From Pedobacter ginsengisoli (lineage in GTDB: Bacteria; Bacteroidota; Bacteroidia; Sphingobacteriales; Sphingobacteriaceae): a stretch of 64,000 nucleotides of DNA. Of the stretch, positions 50,801 through 58,235 are shown piece by piece. Location of the stretch: positions 992,001-1,056,000 of the forward strand of contig NZ_JASSYX010000003.1 in NCBI RefSeq assembly GCF_030244015.1, read 5' to 3'. A program made the position numbers and the translations under genes. How positions within the stretch are numbered: the stretch's first letter is position 1; each line of letters begins with the position of its first letter. The notes below the pieces were generated by a model. The model worked only from the letters and a program-made list of their open reading frames with translations. It was not told the DNA's origin and made no database searches.

Positions 50801-51199
50801 ACTCCGGGCAATGGTATTTTTGGGCCGAAAGCCATGCTGATCAACGAGAATGCGGGTTCGGGAGGTGACATGATGCCTTATATGTTTAAAAACAAAGGCC
50901 TGGGCAAACTGATCGGCCGCACGACTATGGGGATCCTGGTAGGCATCAGCGGATATCCCCAATTGTTAGATGGCGGAAGTATTACCTCTCCAAATTTTGG
51001 CATTTATGATACTAAGGGGAAATGGATCATAGAAAACGAAGGTGTCGCACCGGACATTTTTGTGGAACAAACCCCTAAAGACTTGCTCGAAGGCAAGGAT
51101 CCGCAGCTGGAACGTACCATCCAGGTTCTGCAGGAAGAAATGAAGACTTATTCTTATCCGAATGTAACCAAGCCTAAAGATCCTGTAAGGGGACAATAA
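47876..51199 (+). CDS. Tricorn-type S41 protease
   Basis: 1107 residues with a signal peptide (about 1-27). A WD40-like TolB/tricorn beta-propeller region (about 35-555) shows repeated AWSPDGKYISY and PAWSPDSK motifs. A Lys/Glu/Asp-rich linker (about 555-605) joins a second propeller part. After it come a C1-like helical segment (VWHMEKEYFYAENMHGRDW), a PDZ domain (about 800-880, IKEGDYIVAVNGIPL) and the S41 peptidase domain with nucleophile Ser995 in NAGSGGD. It acts on peptides in the periplasm, with the neighbouring aminopeptidase as a natural partner (inference). Confidence 0.93.
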   Translation: MNVLRSAGVSLLAKALLFASFTLPATAQKQETLLLRSPAISTNNLAFVYGGDIWVADKDGGNPRRLTINPAVEQNPVFSPDGKQIAFTGNYDGNTDVYVIPVAGGDPKRVTYHPNSDLVRGWLNNEELYFTSTRDFNYALSPRMHSIKLDGTDEKPLPMPEAVQGSPSADHRYWAYIKNGDPTDRANVAFKRYRGGGMPQIWIFDTQSKNIEVIPGANANNVKPQWLGDKVYFLSDKDLTLNLFSYDVKSKKTEQLTRFKDYDIKSLNAGNGVIAFEQAGKIHIMDPGTNKITGLSINIKADAPYKRQHYIDMATAVRNFEISPKGVRVLFESRGEIFTVPKEKGDARNITNSPGSYEKYPAWSPDGKYISYLSDKNGSYQLVLQNQATKGAPEYIDLGGTHFYFQPAWSPDSKKLFYCDSHLNLFYIDIDTRKPVLVKADKLGSQTNRTYNMLMPAWSPDSKWISYTATLPNTVGAVFLYNLEKETHTQITDGMSSAFAPAFSKDGKYLFFVASTDIGLTNSGLHMSAYQRPVSFNAYALILSKKTPSLYKTESDEEAVTAEEKAAKKEEPKKDDKKAGPKKDEKGKDKKEDPVKPAAKTTEIDLDDLSNRIISLPITAGGIYRLDGRAEGQLLYVRDGELGVLDLNKMEATGLVQGVGGFTVSSDGKTMLYSTRGSYYLNAAAQKPATPESGKVKLDGIKVLVDPAAEWKQMFNEVWHMEKEYFYAENMHGRDWPAIKVKYEKFLPYVNHRSDLAYLFNEMMGEMVVGHNYIYPGDEPAATAIGVGMLGADYETENGFYKIAKIYNRLDWNPGFKAPLAEPGLNIKEGDYIVAVNGIPLTAKTSIYSLFDFKVDKQVAIKVNSKASLDGAREVVVIPISVNSEMELRKMEWVERNRKRVDKLSNGQIAYVYMPNTGPDGYKYFNRYYFSQMDKKALLMDERNNGGGWVADYVIDLLSRELVSYWAIRDGKSFTTPGNGIFGPKAMLINENAGSGGDMMPYMFKNKGLGKLIGRTTMGILVGISGYPQLLDGGSITSPNFGIYDTKGKWIIENEGVAPDIFVEQTPKDLLEGKDPQLERTIQVLQEEMKTYSYPNVTKPKDPVRGQ

Positions 51200-51205
51200 A
51201 TCCCT

Positions 51206-51700
51206 TTATAAAGCTTTTTCCATAATATAATCGTTCATTAAGAAACCATTACCAATATCAAGGTCAATGGTTTCTTTTATGATAAAGCCTGCTTTTTTAT
51301 AGAATTCCGCAGCTTTGTTGTTCCTGTTGACACTGAGTTGCAGGAAAGCGCCATCGGCACGTTTTACCAGGTTCAGCACTTCATTCATCAGCAGCTTGCC
51401 TATGCCCCTGCCATGTGTTTCAGGAAGTACATAAAGTTTATGCAGTTTATAGGTTTTTGTAGCTGAGTCCAGAATAGAAAATCCGGCAAAACCAAGGTCT
51501 GTGCCATCTTCTTCTGCCATTAAAAAGATATACCCAGCTTCAAACTGCGAGAGCAGCTCGCCTTTGTTGTACATTTTATCCAGCATATATTCAATCTGCT
51601 CTACCGAGAGGTAATCTCCGTAAGTCACGTACCAGGTCCTGTGGGCCAGGCCCTGAATGCTTTCAATGTCCTGTTCTTTAGCTCTTCTTAAAATGATCAT
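51206..51700 (-). CDS. GNAT-family N-acetyltransferase
   Basis: 164 residues. The acetyl-CoA-binding motif A is LYVLPETHGRGIGKLLMNEVL (the R/Q-x-x-G-x-G/A pattern), preceded by DLGFAGFSILDS and followed by LQLSVNRNNKAAEFYKKAGF, the classical motif B. The N-terminus ILRRAKEQDIESIQGLAHRTW is standard. The substrate is unknown. Its start overlaps the preceding gene (51697-52260) by 4 nt, so the two are co-translated. Confidence 0.92.
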   Translation of the reverse strand: MIILRRAKEQDIESIQGLAHRTWYVTYGDYLSVEQIEYMLDKMYNKGELLSQFEAGYIFLMAEEDGTDLGFAGFSILDSATKTYKLHKLYVLPETHGRGIGKLLMNEVLNLVKRADGAFLQLSVNRNNKAAEFYKKAGFIIKETIDLDIGNGFLMNDYIMEKAL

Positions 51701-52260
51701 AACACTTCACTGATAAATAAATAAGGAACATTAAAAGTAAACTCTACGAATCCATCAGCGATCACTTCGAAATCTTCATTCTCGGTCTGCCGCAGGTTGG
51801 CGGTTTCAAAATATGCCAGCACTTCAATTTTGAAAATGCTGCCCTTTGGTTTCCAAACCTTAAAGCCTGATTTTATGGCGTACGCTTTTTCTTCAGGGCT
51901 GAACACTACTATACTGATCCGGTCGAGATAGCTGCCCAGTTCTCTTAAATTGCTTTTTGCATCAATTACATTAACTGCCGGATATTTTTCGGCAATGAGG
52001 TAATCCAGTACTGCATCAAGTTCTTCCGCACCGGCCTTGATGACCTTAGTGTTTTCCTGGAAAAATTCTTCTGTTCCTGCATTCACCACTACATCTATTT
52101 TGAGACCAAGACTGATCGTTTTTTCATAAACGGAAGCATTGACGATCAAGGTCGGGCTCCACTCCAGAAGCTGTCCGAGGTATTCTTCGTCAAACCTTCC
52201 CAGGTGATGGATGTAAAGGGCTGGCTCTTGTTTTTCTTTTACGATGTGGTGTGAAGACAT
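51697..52260 (-). CDS. Possible degenerate thiamine pyrophosphokinase-like protein
   Basis: 187 residues, cytoplasmic. The segment TLIVNASVYEKTISLGLKIDVVVNAGTEEF can be laid on the N-terminal TPK pattern (DGG...LGI-P-D-x-x-x-GDFDS), and ELDAVLDYLIAE and FKVWKPKGS on later parts, but the acidic GDFDS-type residues are missing. It is thus at best a TPK relative that has lost the usual active site. Identification is weak; a protein specific to Sphingobacteria is an alternative. It overlaps the GNAT gene by 4 nt. Confidence 0.4.
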   Translation of the reverse strand: MSSHHIVKEKQEPALYIHHLGRFDEEYLGQLLEWSPTLIVNASVYEKTISLGLKIDVVVNAGTEEFFQENTKVIKAGAEELDAVLDYLIAEKYPAVNVIDAKSNLRELGSYLDRISIVVFSPEEKAYAIKSGFKVWKPKGSIFKIEVLAYFETANLRQTENEDFEVIADGFVEFTFNVPYLFISEVL

Positions 52261-52375
52261 GGAGCTAAGTTAGCGCCTTTCGCAGTACACTCCAAATTCT
52301 GAACATCCCAAGACCAAGGTCTACAAATTGCTGCTGCAAATCATATAATGATGTTTTGGCAGTTGTTTACCCTGG

Positions 52376-52657
52376 CTATTTCCGTTTGGGGCAATCAGTC
52401 CGAGACAGATCAGGAGCGATTTCAGCCTTGTGGGCAGGCATAGGAATGGATTTATCTGTGGCCTTAACATATCCATTTGGCATCCGGACGGGTTCAGGCC
52501 TCAAAGCACTATAAGCCGGGGTTTTCACAAAACTGTACGCTTTCAAAACCGGAATACTTATTTGGAGCGTCGTATCGCGCTTTAATTTAAGGGTCTGACT
52601 TTTTACTGAAAAGCCAAAGAAAAGCAGAATTGCAGCAGTAGTAAAAATCTTTTTCAT
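52376..52657 (-). CDS. Small secreted hypothetical protein
   Basis: 93 residues with a signal peptide (MKKIFTTAAILLFFGFSVKSQ). The mature part is basic and Pro-rich (AYSALRPEPVRMPNGY, SIPMPAHKAEIAPDL) and likely unstructured. No family is recognised. It stands alone between the TPK-like gene and the VOC gene. Confidence 0.6.
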   Translation of the reverse strand: MKKIFTTAAILLFFGFSVKSQTLKLKRDTTLQISIPVLKAYSFVKTPAYSALRPEPVRMPNGYVKATDKSIPMPAHKAEIAPDLSRTDCPKRK

Positions 52658-52822
52658 ACAATGGTTTTTATCTTTTCTTTAGGATGCAAAAGATCCGGGG
52701 TTTCCATACGTTTTATAAAACTTCTTGCGTACGCTGACAGATGCATGAGTTGCTTCTTACTTAAACTTTATTGGGAAGTTTTAAATGGAATTACGACATT
52801 TAATTAACAAACGGATATCACT

Positions 52823-53275
52823 ATGACAGAAAATAAATTATTGCGAATGGACAATGTCGGCATTGTTGTAGAATCCCTCGATGATGCTGTCTCTTTTTTC
52901 ACAGAAATAGGCCTGAAGCTCGAAGGGCGGGCCACGATCGAAGGAGAATGGGCGGGCCGTGTTACCGGACTTGGCTCCCAGCACGTAGAGGTTGCTATGA
53001 TGGTTACCCCTGATGGCCACAGCCGGCTCGAACTTTCACGATTTCTAACTCCGCCTGCCATCTCAGATCACAGGACTGCACCGGTGAACTCACTTGGTTA
53101 TCTACGCGTTATGTTCACTATCAAGGATATTGACGAGCTGGTATCCAGACTCATCAAACACGGAGCTCAACTCGTTGGCGAAGTAGTGCAATACGAGAAC
53201 TCATACCGGCTCTGCTATATTCGTGCAAAGGATGGACTCCTGATTGGACTGGCAGAAGAACTCGGTAATAAATGA
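52823..53275 (+). CDS. VOC-family (glyoxalase-like) protein
   Basis: 150 residues with two beta-alpha-beta-beta-beta modules: LLRMDNVGIVVESLDDAVSFF starts the first and LGYLRVMFTIKDIDELVSRL the second. A Glu in HSRLELSRF and a Glu near the end (GLAEEL) could bind metal, but the usual first His is replaced (DNVGIVV). It may be a dioxygenase- or antibiotic-binding type VOC protein; function is open. The truncated peptidase gene follows on the other strand after 7 nt. Confidence 0.85.
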   Translation: MTENKLLRMDNVGIVVESLDDAVSFFTEIGLKLEGRATIEGEWAGRVTGLGSQHVEVAMMVTPDGHSRLELSRFLTPPAISDHRTAPVNSLGYLRVMFTIKDIDELVSRLIKHGAQLVGEVVQYENSYRLCYIRAKDGLLIGLAEELGNK

Positions 53276-53282
53276 AGTTGTG

Positions 53283-53597
53283 TTACCATTCCGAAAAGTT
53301 TGCTATACTCCTCTTATGCCTCACCCTCCTATACACTCCATCACCATTTCTCGAACCATCAGAATTCGTATTGCCCTCAATACAAACGATAAAATCTCCA
53401 TGCAGTGACTCCACAATTCCGCGATGGGCTATACGGCGCATTGACGGAAAGTAAATACCCATGATCATTCCGGGAAGCGGCTCTTTTCTAAATCGTCCCT
53501 TGGGAAAGAGTGCCGGACTCCAGGCCGTCTTTGGCTGGGTATAACCCGCCTGACCAAAGCACCAGGAGACAAACGCAGCACACCACGCGACTGTCAA
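53283..53597 (-). pseudogene. Truncated CHAP-like cell-wall peptidase
   Basis: 104 residues from a TTG; the sequence starts abruptly at the catalytic-Cys motif AWCAAFVSWCFGQAGY and continues with PGMIMGIYFPSMRRIAHRGIVE (catalytic His) and DFIVCIEGNTNSDGSRNGDG to a natural-looking end. Members of this group normally have about 30-60 residues before the Cys motif. Here an in-frame TGA lies 3 codons upstream, and a plausible continuation (YLSDTETG) sits in another frame, so a frameshift is likely. A relic of the same family lies at 27192-27230. Confidence 0.6.
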
Positions 53598-53682
53598 CCA
53601 GTTTCAGTATCGGACAGATAACAGGAAAAGCGTGAGTGATAGTGTTTGGGCAGGGAGGTTAGAATAAAGAATACCAGGATTA

Positions 53683-54045
53683 TTAACTCGCTACATAATG
53701 CTCGATCCTGTTCGCAAAATCATTCAGGTCAAACGGCTTATTGATAAATTCCTCTGCAACACATCCTGACTTGACTTTGCTCAGGTAATTGTTTGCTGAC
53801 ATCATCATCACCGGAATATTATAGGTTTTAATACTGCCTTTTAGTTTTTTACAGACTTCCAGTCCATTACCGTCAGGCAGTTTAATATCCAGTACGATCA
53901 TATCGGGGTTACGTAGTTGCATTTGCCGCCAGAAATCATTGACGGTTGGAGATACCACCACGTCATATTCATCTTCTGTAAGCATAAATTCGATGACATC
54001 TCTGATTGCTGCATTGTCTTCTACAACATAAATACACTTTTTCAT
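53683..54045 (-). CDS. Receiver-only response regulator
   Basis: 120 residues, a stand-alone CheY-like receiver. Acidic pocket Glu9-Asp10, phospho-acceptor Asp53 (IVLDIKLPDG), Ser83 at the Thr/Ser switch (MMMSANN) and Lys103 in INKPFD are all in place. There is no output domain, so it must act through a partner protein. No histidine kinase is encoded nearby. It lies downstream of the DUF1080-GH2-DUF4180 unit on the same strand (106-nt gap), but a shared transcript is uncertain. Confidence 0.93.
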   Translation of the reverse strand: MKKCIYVVEDNAAIRDVIEFMLTEDEYDVVVSPTVNDFWRQMQLRNPDMIVLDIKLPDGNGLEVCKKLKGSIKTYNIPVMMMSANNYLSKVKSGCVAEEFINKPFDLNDFANRIEHYVAS

Positions 54046-54151
54046 ACCTCGTCATTTTAACTATACAATTAAACGTTTATATAGTTAACCAATTTGATCT
54101 TCAGAAGTTTACAATACTTATCAACTTAGCCGGAGTTATCCACTTTATGGA

Positions 54152-54511
54152 TTATTTGGAGAGCTGCTCTATTGCTGTGCTGAGGTCAGGAAGAAAATTG
54201 ACCTGCCTGCCATTGTTGCTTTCAAAAATAAAGTCCCTGATACTCTTTCCTCGGTACTTGCTGAAGTCCCCGATAATGACCAGCGGTACCCTGTAGTTGG
54301 AGAATTTCTGCAGGATTTCTCCCGCTATGCCGGTCTTAAGATCGAAGAAATCCGGGCTGATGTTTTTTTCATGGAGAATGATCTTGTCAAAGCCCTGGTA
54401 ATAAAGATCCCCCATCAGCTGTAATCCATCTTCGGGATTGCTGACCAGTATTTCTTCTGACAGGACTTCTGCTGTTTTCGTATTTCCGGTATGGTGTGTT
54501 TCTATGGTCAT
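54152..54511 (-). CDS. DUF4180 domain-containing protein
   Basis: 119 residues covering one DUF4180 domain: EDGLQLMGDLYYQGFDKIIL, ISPDFFDLKTGIAGEILQKF, VPLVIIGDFSKYRGKSIRDF and NFLPDLSTAIEQL. The fold recalls STAS-like alpha/beta proteins that sense or transmit signals; biochemical function is unknown. It starts 2 nt after the GH2-like enzyme, so the two are probably translated together, which is an unusual partnership. Confidence 0.82.
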   Translation of the reverse strand: MTIETHHTGNTKTAEVLSEEILVSNPEDGLQLMGDLYYQGFDKIILHEKNISPDFFDLKTGIAGEILQKFSNYRVPLVIIGDFSKYRGKSIRDFIFESNNGRQVNFLPDLSTAIEQLSK

Positions 54512-54513
54512 TG

Positions 54514-55803
54514 TTATTCTACAAAAAAGGGAATATTTGCGGTAGCGACATGGTTATGCCCGTCGCTCACGTAGACAAATAAACGGTAAGCGCCAAGCTT
54601 TGTCGGCACAGTGAGCATCGCATTTGTCAGTGAGGTGCTGGTCACCATATCTGGTATGGCCACGGGCCTGCTTTCCCGGTCACCGCCTTGCCCCAGGTCA
54701 GTCGCTTCAGGCAGCAGTTCCCAGCGGACAGTTAATTTGTCATTGTCAGGATCTGAAGCGGAAAGTGCTATTAAGTATTTTTCCTGAGGATTGAGATGAA
54801 TGGAACTGCGTGCACTTTTTCCGTCTATTTTCAGAGAGCTGATGTTAGGTGCACGATTTTGAGGCCATTTACCACTCCATTCATATTGCATCACGTCAAA
54901 TACTTCTGAGGTTTCTCCAGCTTCTGTAAACAAGCCATACCAGGTAGGTGTCCGCTCCTGTTTCTGGCCCCATAGAAATACATACGAGCCCAGACAATTT
55001 TTATCTTTTAATATAGAAGCTTCATACCGTGTTTTATAGACTTCTGCTTTTTCAGTACTGGTTTCTTCTACCGGCGCTCCCCATGATGTTTTGGGGCATT
55101 CCCAATGGCCTGTTGGGCCCCATTCGGTAACCAGGTAAGGCCCATTCCATCCTGTGGTCTGCAATTGCTGGGGGACTTTGGCCAGGCCGCCATACACCTG
55201 TACAGACAGGAAATCCAGTGCAGGACACTTTGCTTTGATGTGGTCAATTTCTTTTTGATTGATACCAGCGAGCATGGTGGTGGCGGGATGGTTGGGGTCT
55301 TCTTCATGGATCATCTTTGCGATGTCATTGACCGCATCCCATACTTTCGGGTTTTTATAGTCCAGGTTCAGTTCGTTGCCAATACCCCAGGCCAGCAAGG
55401 CCGGGTGATCCTTGTATTTCTGAACTTCTTTGCGCAGTTTTTCCAGTTGTTTTTTTACCGCGGCGGGATCATCATAGTTGAAGCCATGGCGCTCACGGGC
55501 CACATCCAGCCCCATTGTAACAGTTAGCCCCAGCTGCTCTGCCCGGTCTAAATGTGCAGCGCCATTGTCAGTACCCCAGGTGCGGAAAGAATTGCCCCCG
55601 GCGGCTTTTAGTTTCTCTGTTTGCGAAGTCCCGCCTGCCCCTTTCACAAAATAGGGCAATCCGTTTCTTTTAAAGGTATAACCTGAGGCCGTTTTGCTGA
55701 TTTCCACTTTTTGTGGCTTTCCGCTTTGGGGGGCGGCACTTATGGTAGAGGAACTGGCCATCAGGACAGCCGCCGCAAAGCAAGACTTGAGGAGTATTTT
55801 CAT
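54514..55803 (-). CDS. Secreted GH2-like TIM-barrel glycoside hydrolase
   Basis: 429 residues with a signal peptide (about 1-24, ending ISAA). The TIM barrel (about 40-320) has N143-E144 in AWGIGNELN as acid/base and Glu227 in LVTEWGP as nucleophile, the clan A pattern of GH2-like enzymes. The usual GH2 sandwich domains are missing. A C-terminal beta-sandwich (about 325-429, ALSASDPDNDKLTVRWEL) resembles a PKD/Ig-like module. It follows the DUF1080 gene by 6 nt and precedes DUF4180 by 2 nt, in one operon. The sugar substrate is not known. Confidence 0.85.
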   Translation of the reverse strand: MKILLKSCFAAAVLMASSSTISAAPQSGKPQKVEISKTASGYTFKRNGLPYFVKGAGGTSQTEKLKAAGGNSFRTWGTDNGAAHLDRAEQLGLTVTMGLDVARERHGFNYDDPAAVKKQLEKLRKEVQKYKDHPALLAWGIGNELNLDYKNPKVWDAVNDIAKMIHEEDPNHPATTMLAGINQKEIDHIKAKCPALDFLSVQVYGGLAKVPQQLQTTGWNGPYLVTEWGPTGHWECPKTSWGAPVEETSTEKAEVYKTRYEASILKDKNCLGSYVFLWGQKQERTPTWYGLFTEAGETSEVFDVMQYEWSGKWPQNRAPNISSLKIDGKSARSSIHLNPQEKYLIALSASDPDNDKLTVRWELLPEATDLGQGGDRESRPVAIPDMVTSTSLTNAMLTVPTKLGAYRLFVYVSDGHNHVATANIPFFVE

Positions 55804-55809
55804 GTTGGC

Positions 55810-56802
55810 TTACTTAACTGGTGTGATCGTGATTTTCCTGTATTCAATCGGACCGTGGTCTCCCTGGATGTAGATCGGACCTGGCTCGCCTTCATTGCTG
55901 TCCAGCGCACCGCCGGTAATTCCAGGTATTTCCTGATTGGTGATCACTGTTTTGCCATTGACCACCAGGGTGATCATTCTACCCGTTAGGGTGATGTCGA
56001 AAGTTTGCCAGGTATTGGGGCCTAATGCAGCAATTTCACTAGGGGCAATAAAGCCATAGACCCCGCTAAACAATACGCTTGCCGGATGCTGCTCTTTTGG
56101 ACTGTCTTCTATTTGTATTTCATGTCTTCCTCTGAGGTAAACGCCACTGTTGCTTCCTTTCTGATACCTGAATTCTACATGCAGTTTGAAGTCTGTAAAT
56201 TTTTGATCAGAGATCAGATTGGCCCCTGATCTTGCACTGGTCAAAACGCCGTTTTTTACTTCCCATTGGTTTTGTCCCATTGCTTTCCAGCCGGTCAGGT
56301 CTTTCCCATTAAACAGCTCAATGGTTTTACCCCAAACCGGTGCAGCCGTCCTTTTCAAATATGGTGCTTTTACGCCTTTCCAGCTGTAAGTTTTACCCGC
56401 ACTGGTGGTGATCGTTCCATTTATCCCTGAAGCTGCAAGCTCACCTTTTATGACAAAATCCTGATCACCTGCCTCCCATTGCGGCGGGATGGTGAAACCG
56501 AATTTTCCATTGTCAAGGGTAACCCTGGCAACTGGCCTTGCGCTGCCGCTGGCCCCAACAAAATAGCCGACCAGTGTTTTGACTCCTGACAGTTTTACTT
56601 CAAGCCATGAAGGTGCGGATTTGCCGTTTTCATCTATGGTAATGTCCCAGCGGCCTACCAACTGAGCTGTATCTGATTCGATTCGAGCAGCTGTGTTTTG
56701 GGCATTTACTGATGCGGAAGAGGAGGTGGCGAAACTTGCGGTCAGTAAGCCGCTTATACCTAAAATAAGAAGATTTTTATACATGATTTCTTTTTTCATC
56801 AT
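55810..56802 (-). CDS. Secreted DUF1080 protein (3-keto-disaccharide hydrolase family)
   Basis: 330 residues; signal peptide (about 7-33 if started at MYKNLLILG, ATG 56784; the listed start adds six residues). A first beta domain (about 45-145) is followed by the DUF1080 concanavalin-like domain (about 155-330) with IELFNGKDLTGWKAMG, FKLHVEFRYQKGSNSGVYLRG and HEIQIEDSP. Family members have been described as hydrolases of 3-keto-glycosides. The gene heads the leftward unit with the GH2-like enzyme and is divergent from the GH140-like gene. Confidence 0.9.
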   Translation of the reverse strand: MMKKEIMYKNLLILGISGLLTASFATSSSASVNAQNTAARIESDTAQLVGRWDITIDENGKSAPSWLEVKLSGVKTLVGYFVGASGSARPVARVTLDNGKFGFTIPPQWEAGDQDFVIKGELAASGINGTITTSAGKTYSWKGVKAPYLKRTAAPVWGKTIELFNGKDLTGWKAMGQNQWEVKNGVLTSARSGANLISDQKFTDFKLHVEFRYQKGSNSGVYLRGRHEIQIEDSPKEQHPASVLFSGVYGFIAPSEIAALGPNTWQTFDITLTGRMITLVVNGKTVITNQEIPGITGGALDSNEGEPGPIYIQGDHGPIEYRKITITPVK

Positions 56803-56870
56803 GCAATATAACGAATCTGTCCCTGATTTCTATTCCGGTAAAATGGAACTGGAATATCTGATATTTTATT

Positions 56871-56878
56871 TAAGTTTG
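56871..56878 (+). promoter_or_regulatory. -7 promoter element of the DUF4038 gene
   Basis: TAAGTTTG matches TAnnTTTG and lies 25 nt before the ATG at 56904, in the 101-nt space shared with the divergent DUF1080 gene. No TTTG stands at the ideal distance. Confidence 0.5.
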
Positions 56879-56903
56879 ATATTGACCACATATTCAAACC
56901 ATT

Positions 56904-58235
56904 ATGAAGTTTAGAAACCTGATCATCGTAGCATCGATCCTTTTCGGATTGCCTGGCTTTGCACAGTTGAAAGTTAGTCCGGACAAACATTTTTTACAGA
57001 CTGCCAATGGCAAACCTTTTTTCTGGCTCGCCGACACAGCCTGGGAATTGTTCCATAAGCTCACTAGGGAGGAAGCTGATCTTTACCTTAAAGACAGGGC
57101 CGACAAGGGCTTTACGGTAATCCAGGCGGTGGTGCTGGCGGAGCTCGATGGGTTGAACAAACCTAACCCCTATGGCGACAAGCCCTTGAGCGGCAATGAT
57201 CCGGCAAAACCCAATGAGGCTTATTTTAAACATGTAGATTATGTGGTAAGAAAAGCAGAGAAGCTAGGATTGATCATTGCTATGCTGCCTTCCTGGGGTG
57301 ATAAGTGGAATAAAGCATGGGGTGTAGGCCCGGAGATCTTTACTCCGCAGAATGCAGAGGTGTTTGGCGAATATGTAGGCAAACGGTATAAAAATAACGC
57401 TATAGTCTGGGTAATGGGCGGAGACCGGAATATTGAGGATCAGAATGACCGGGATATCATCGTGGCTATGGCAAAGGGGATTAAAAAGGGGGATGCAGGA
57501 AATCACCTGATGACCTTTCATCCTACCGGTGCCAGAAGTTCTTCAGAATTTTTTAAAGACGACACCTGGCTGGATTTTCACATGTCGCAGACCGGGCATT
57601 CCAAAGAATCGAAAAACTATACTTTCAACAGGAAGAACAGGGCCTTGACTCCTGTTCATCCACATGTAGACGGTGAGCCGAGGTATGAAGACCATCCCAA
57701 TCAGTTTAATCCTGGTAAGTTTGGCTGGATGGATGATTTTGACGCCAGGCAGACCGCTTACTGGAGCATGCTTTCAGGGGCGATGGGGCATACTTATGGA
57801 GACCACAACATCTGGCAGTTTTATAATGATAAAAACCCTGTTTCCTGGGCCAGGACAAACTGGAAGATTGCTCTTGGTCATCCGGGGGCATTTCAGGTTG
57901 GACTGATGCGGAAGTTATTTGAAACTTACAACTGGCAAAGGCTGGTGCCGGACCAGACCGTGATCGCCAAAGATAATCCGGAGACGGTTGAATATGAAAT
58001 GGGCTCCATTTCACAGGACGGGGATTTTCTGATGGCCTATCTGCCGTACGGAAGAAAGACAACAATTAATACTAAAAATTTAAAAGGGAGTAAGTTGACT
58101 GCAGCTTTGTTTAATCCGAGGGATGGACATAAACTGGTATTGGGAGAGTTTGACAATTCCGGCACAAAAGCAATCGCTCCGCCTTCTGAAGGAAGAGGGA
58201 GCGATTGGCTGGTAATTATTGAGCGGAAAAATTGA
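56904..58235 (+). CDS. Secreted DUF4038 glycoside hydrolase (GH140-like)
   Basis: 443 residues with a signal peptide (about 1-20, ending PGFAQ). The DUF4038 TIM barrel opens with PFFWLADTAWELFHKLTREE, and contains AMLPSWGDKW, VWVMGGDRN and the block PHVDGEPRYEDHP. A C-terminal DUF5060/collagen-binding-like beta domain (about 365-443) closes the protein. The family includes the apiosidase GH140, but substrates vary. The gene is divergent from the DUF1080 operon and meets the ThuA/dehydrogenase gene tail-to-tail with a 20-nt overlap, so the block reads as one functional locus. Confidence 0.88.
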   Translation: MKFRNLIIVASILFGLPGFAQLKVSPDKHFLQTANGKPFFWLADTAWELFHKLTREEADLYLKDRADKGFTVIQAVVLAELDGLNKPNPYGDKPLSGNDPAKPNEAYFKHVDYVVRKAEKLGLIIAMLPSWGDKWNKAWGVGPEIFTPQNAEVFGEYVGKRYKNNAIVWVMGGDRNIEDQNDRDIIVAMAKGIKKGDAGNHLMTFHPTGARSSSEFFKDDTWLDFHMSQTGHSKESKNYTFNRKNRALTPVHPHVDGEPRYEDHPNQFNPGKFGWMDDFDARQTAYWSMLSGAMGHTYGDHNIWQFYNDKNPVSWARTNWKIALGHPGAFQVGLMRKLFETYNWQRLVPDQTVIAKDNPETVEYEMGSISQDGDFLMAYLPYGRKTTINTKNLKGSKLTAALFNPRDGHKLVLGEFDNSGTKAIAPPSEGRGSDWLVIIERKN

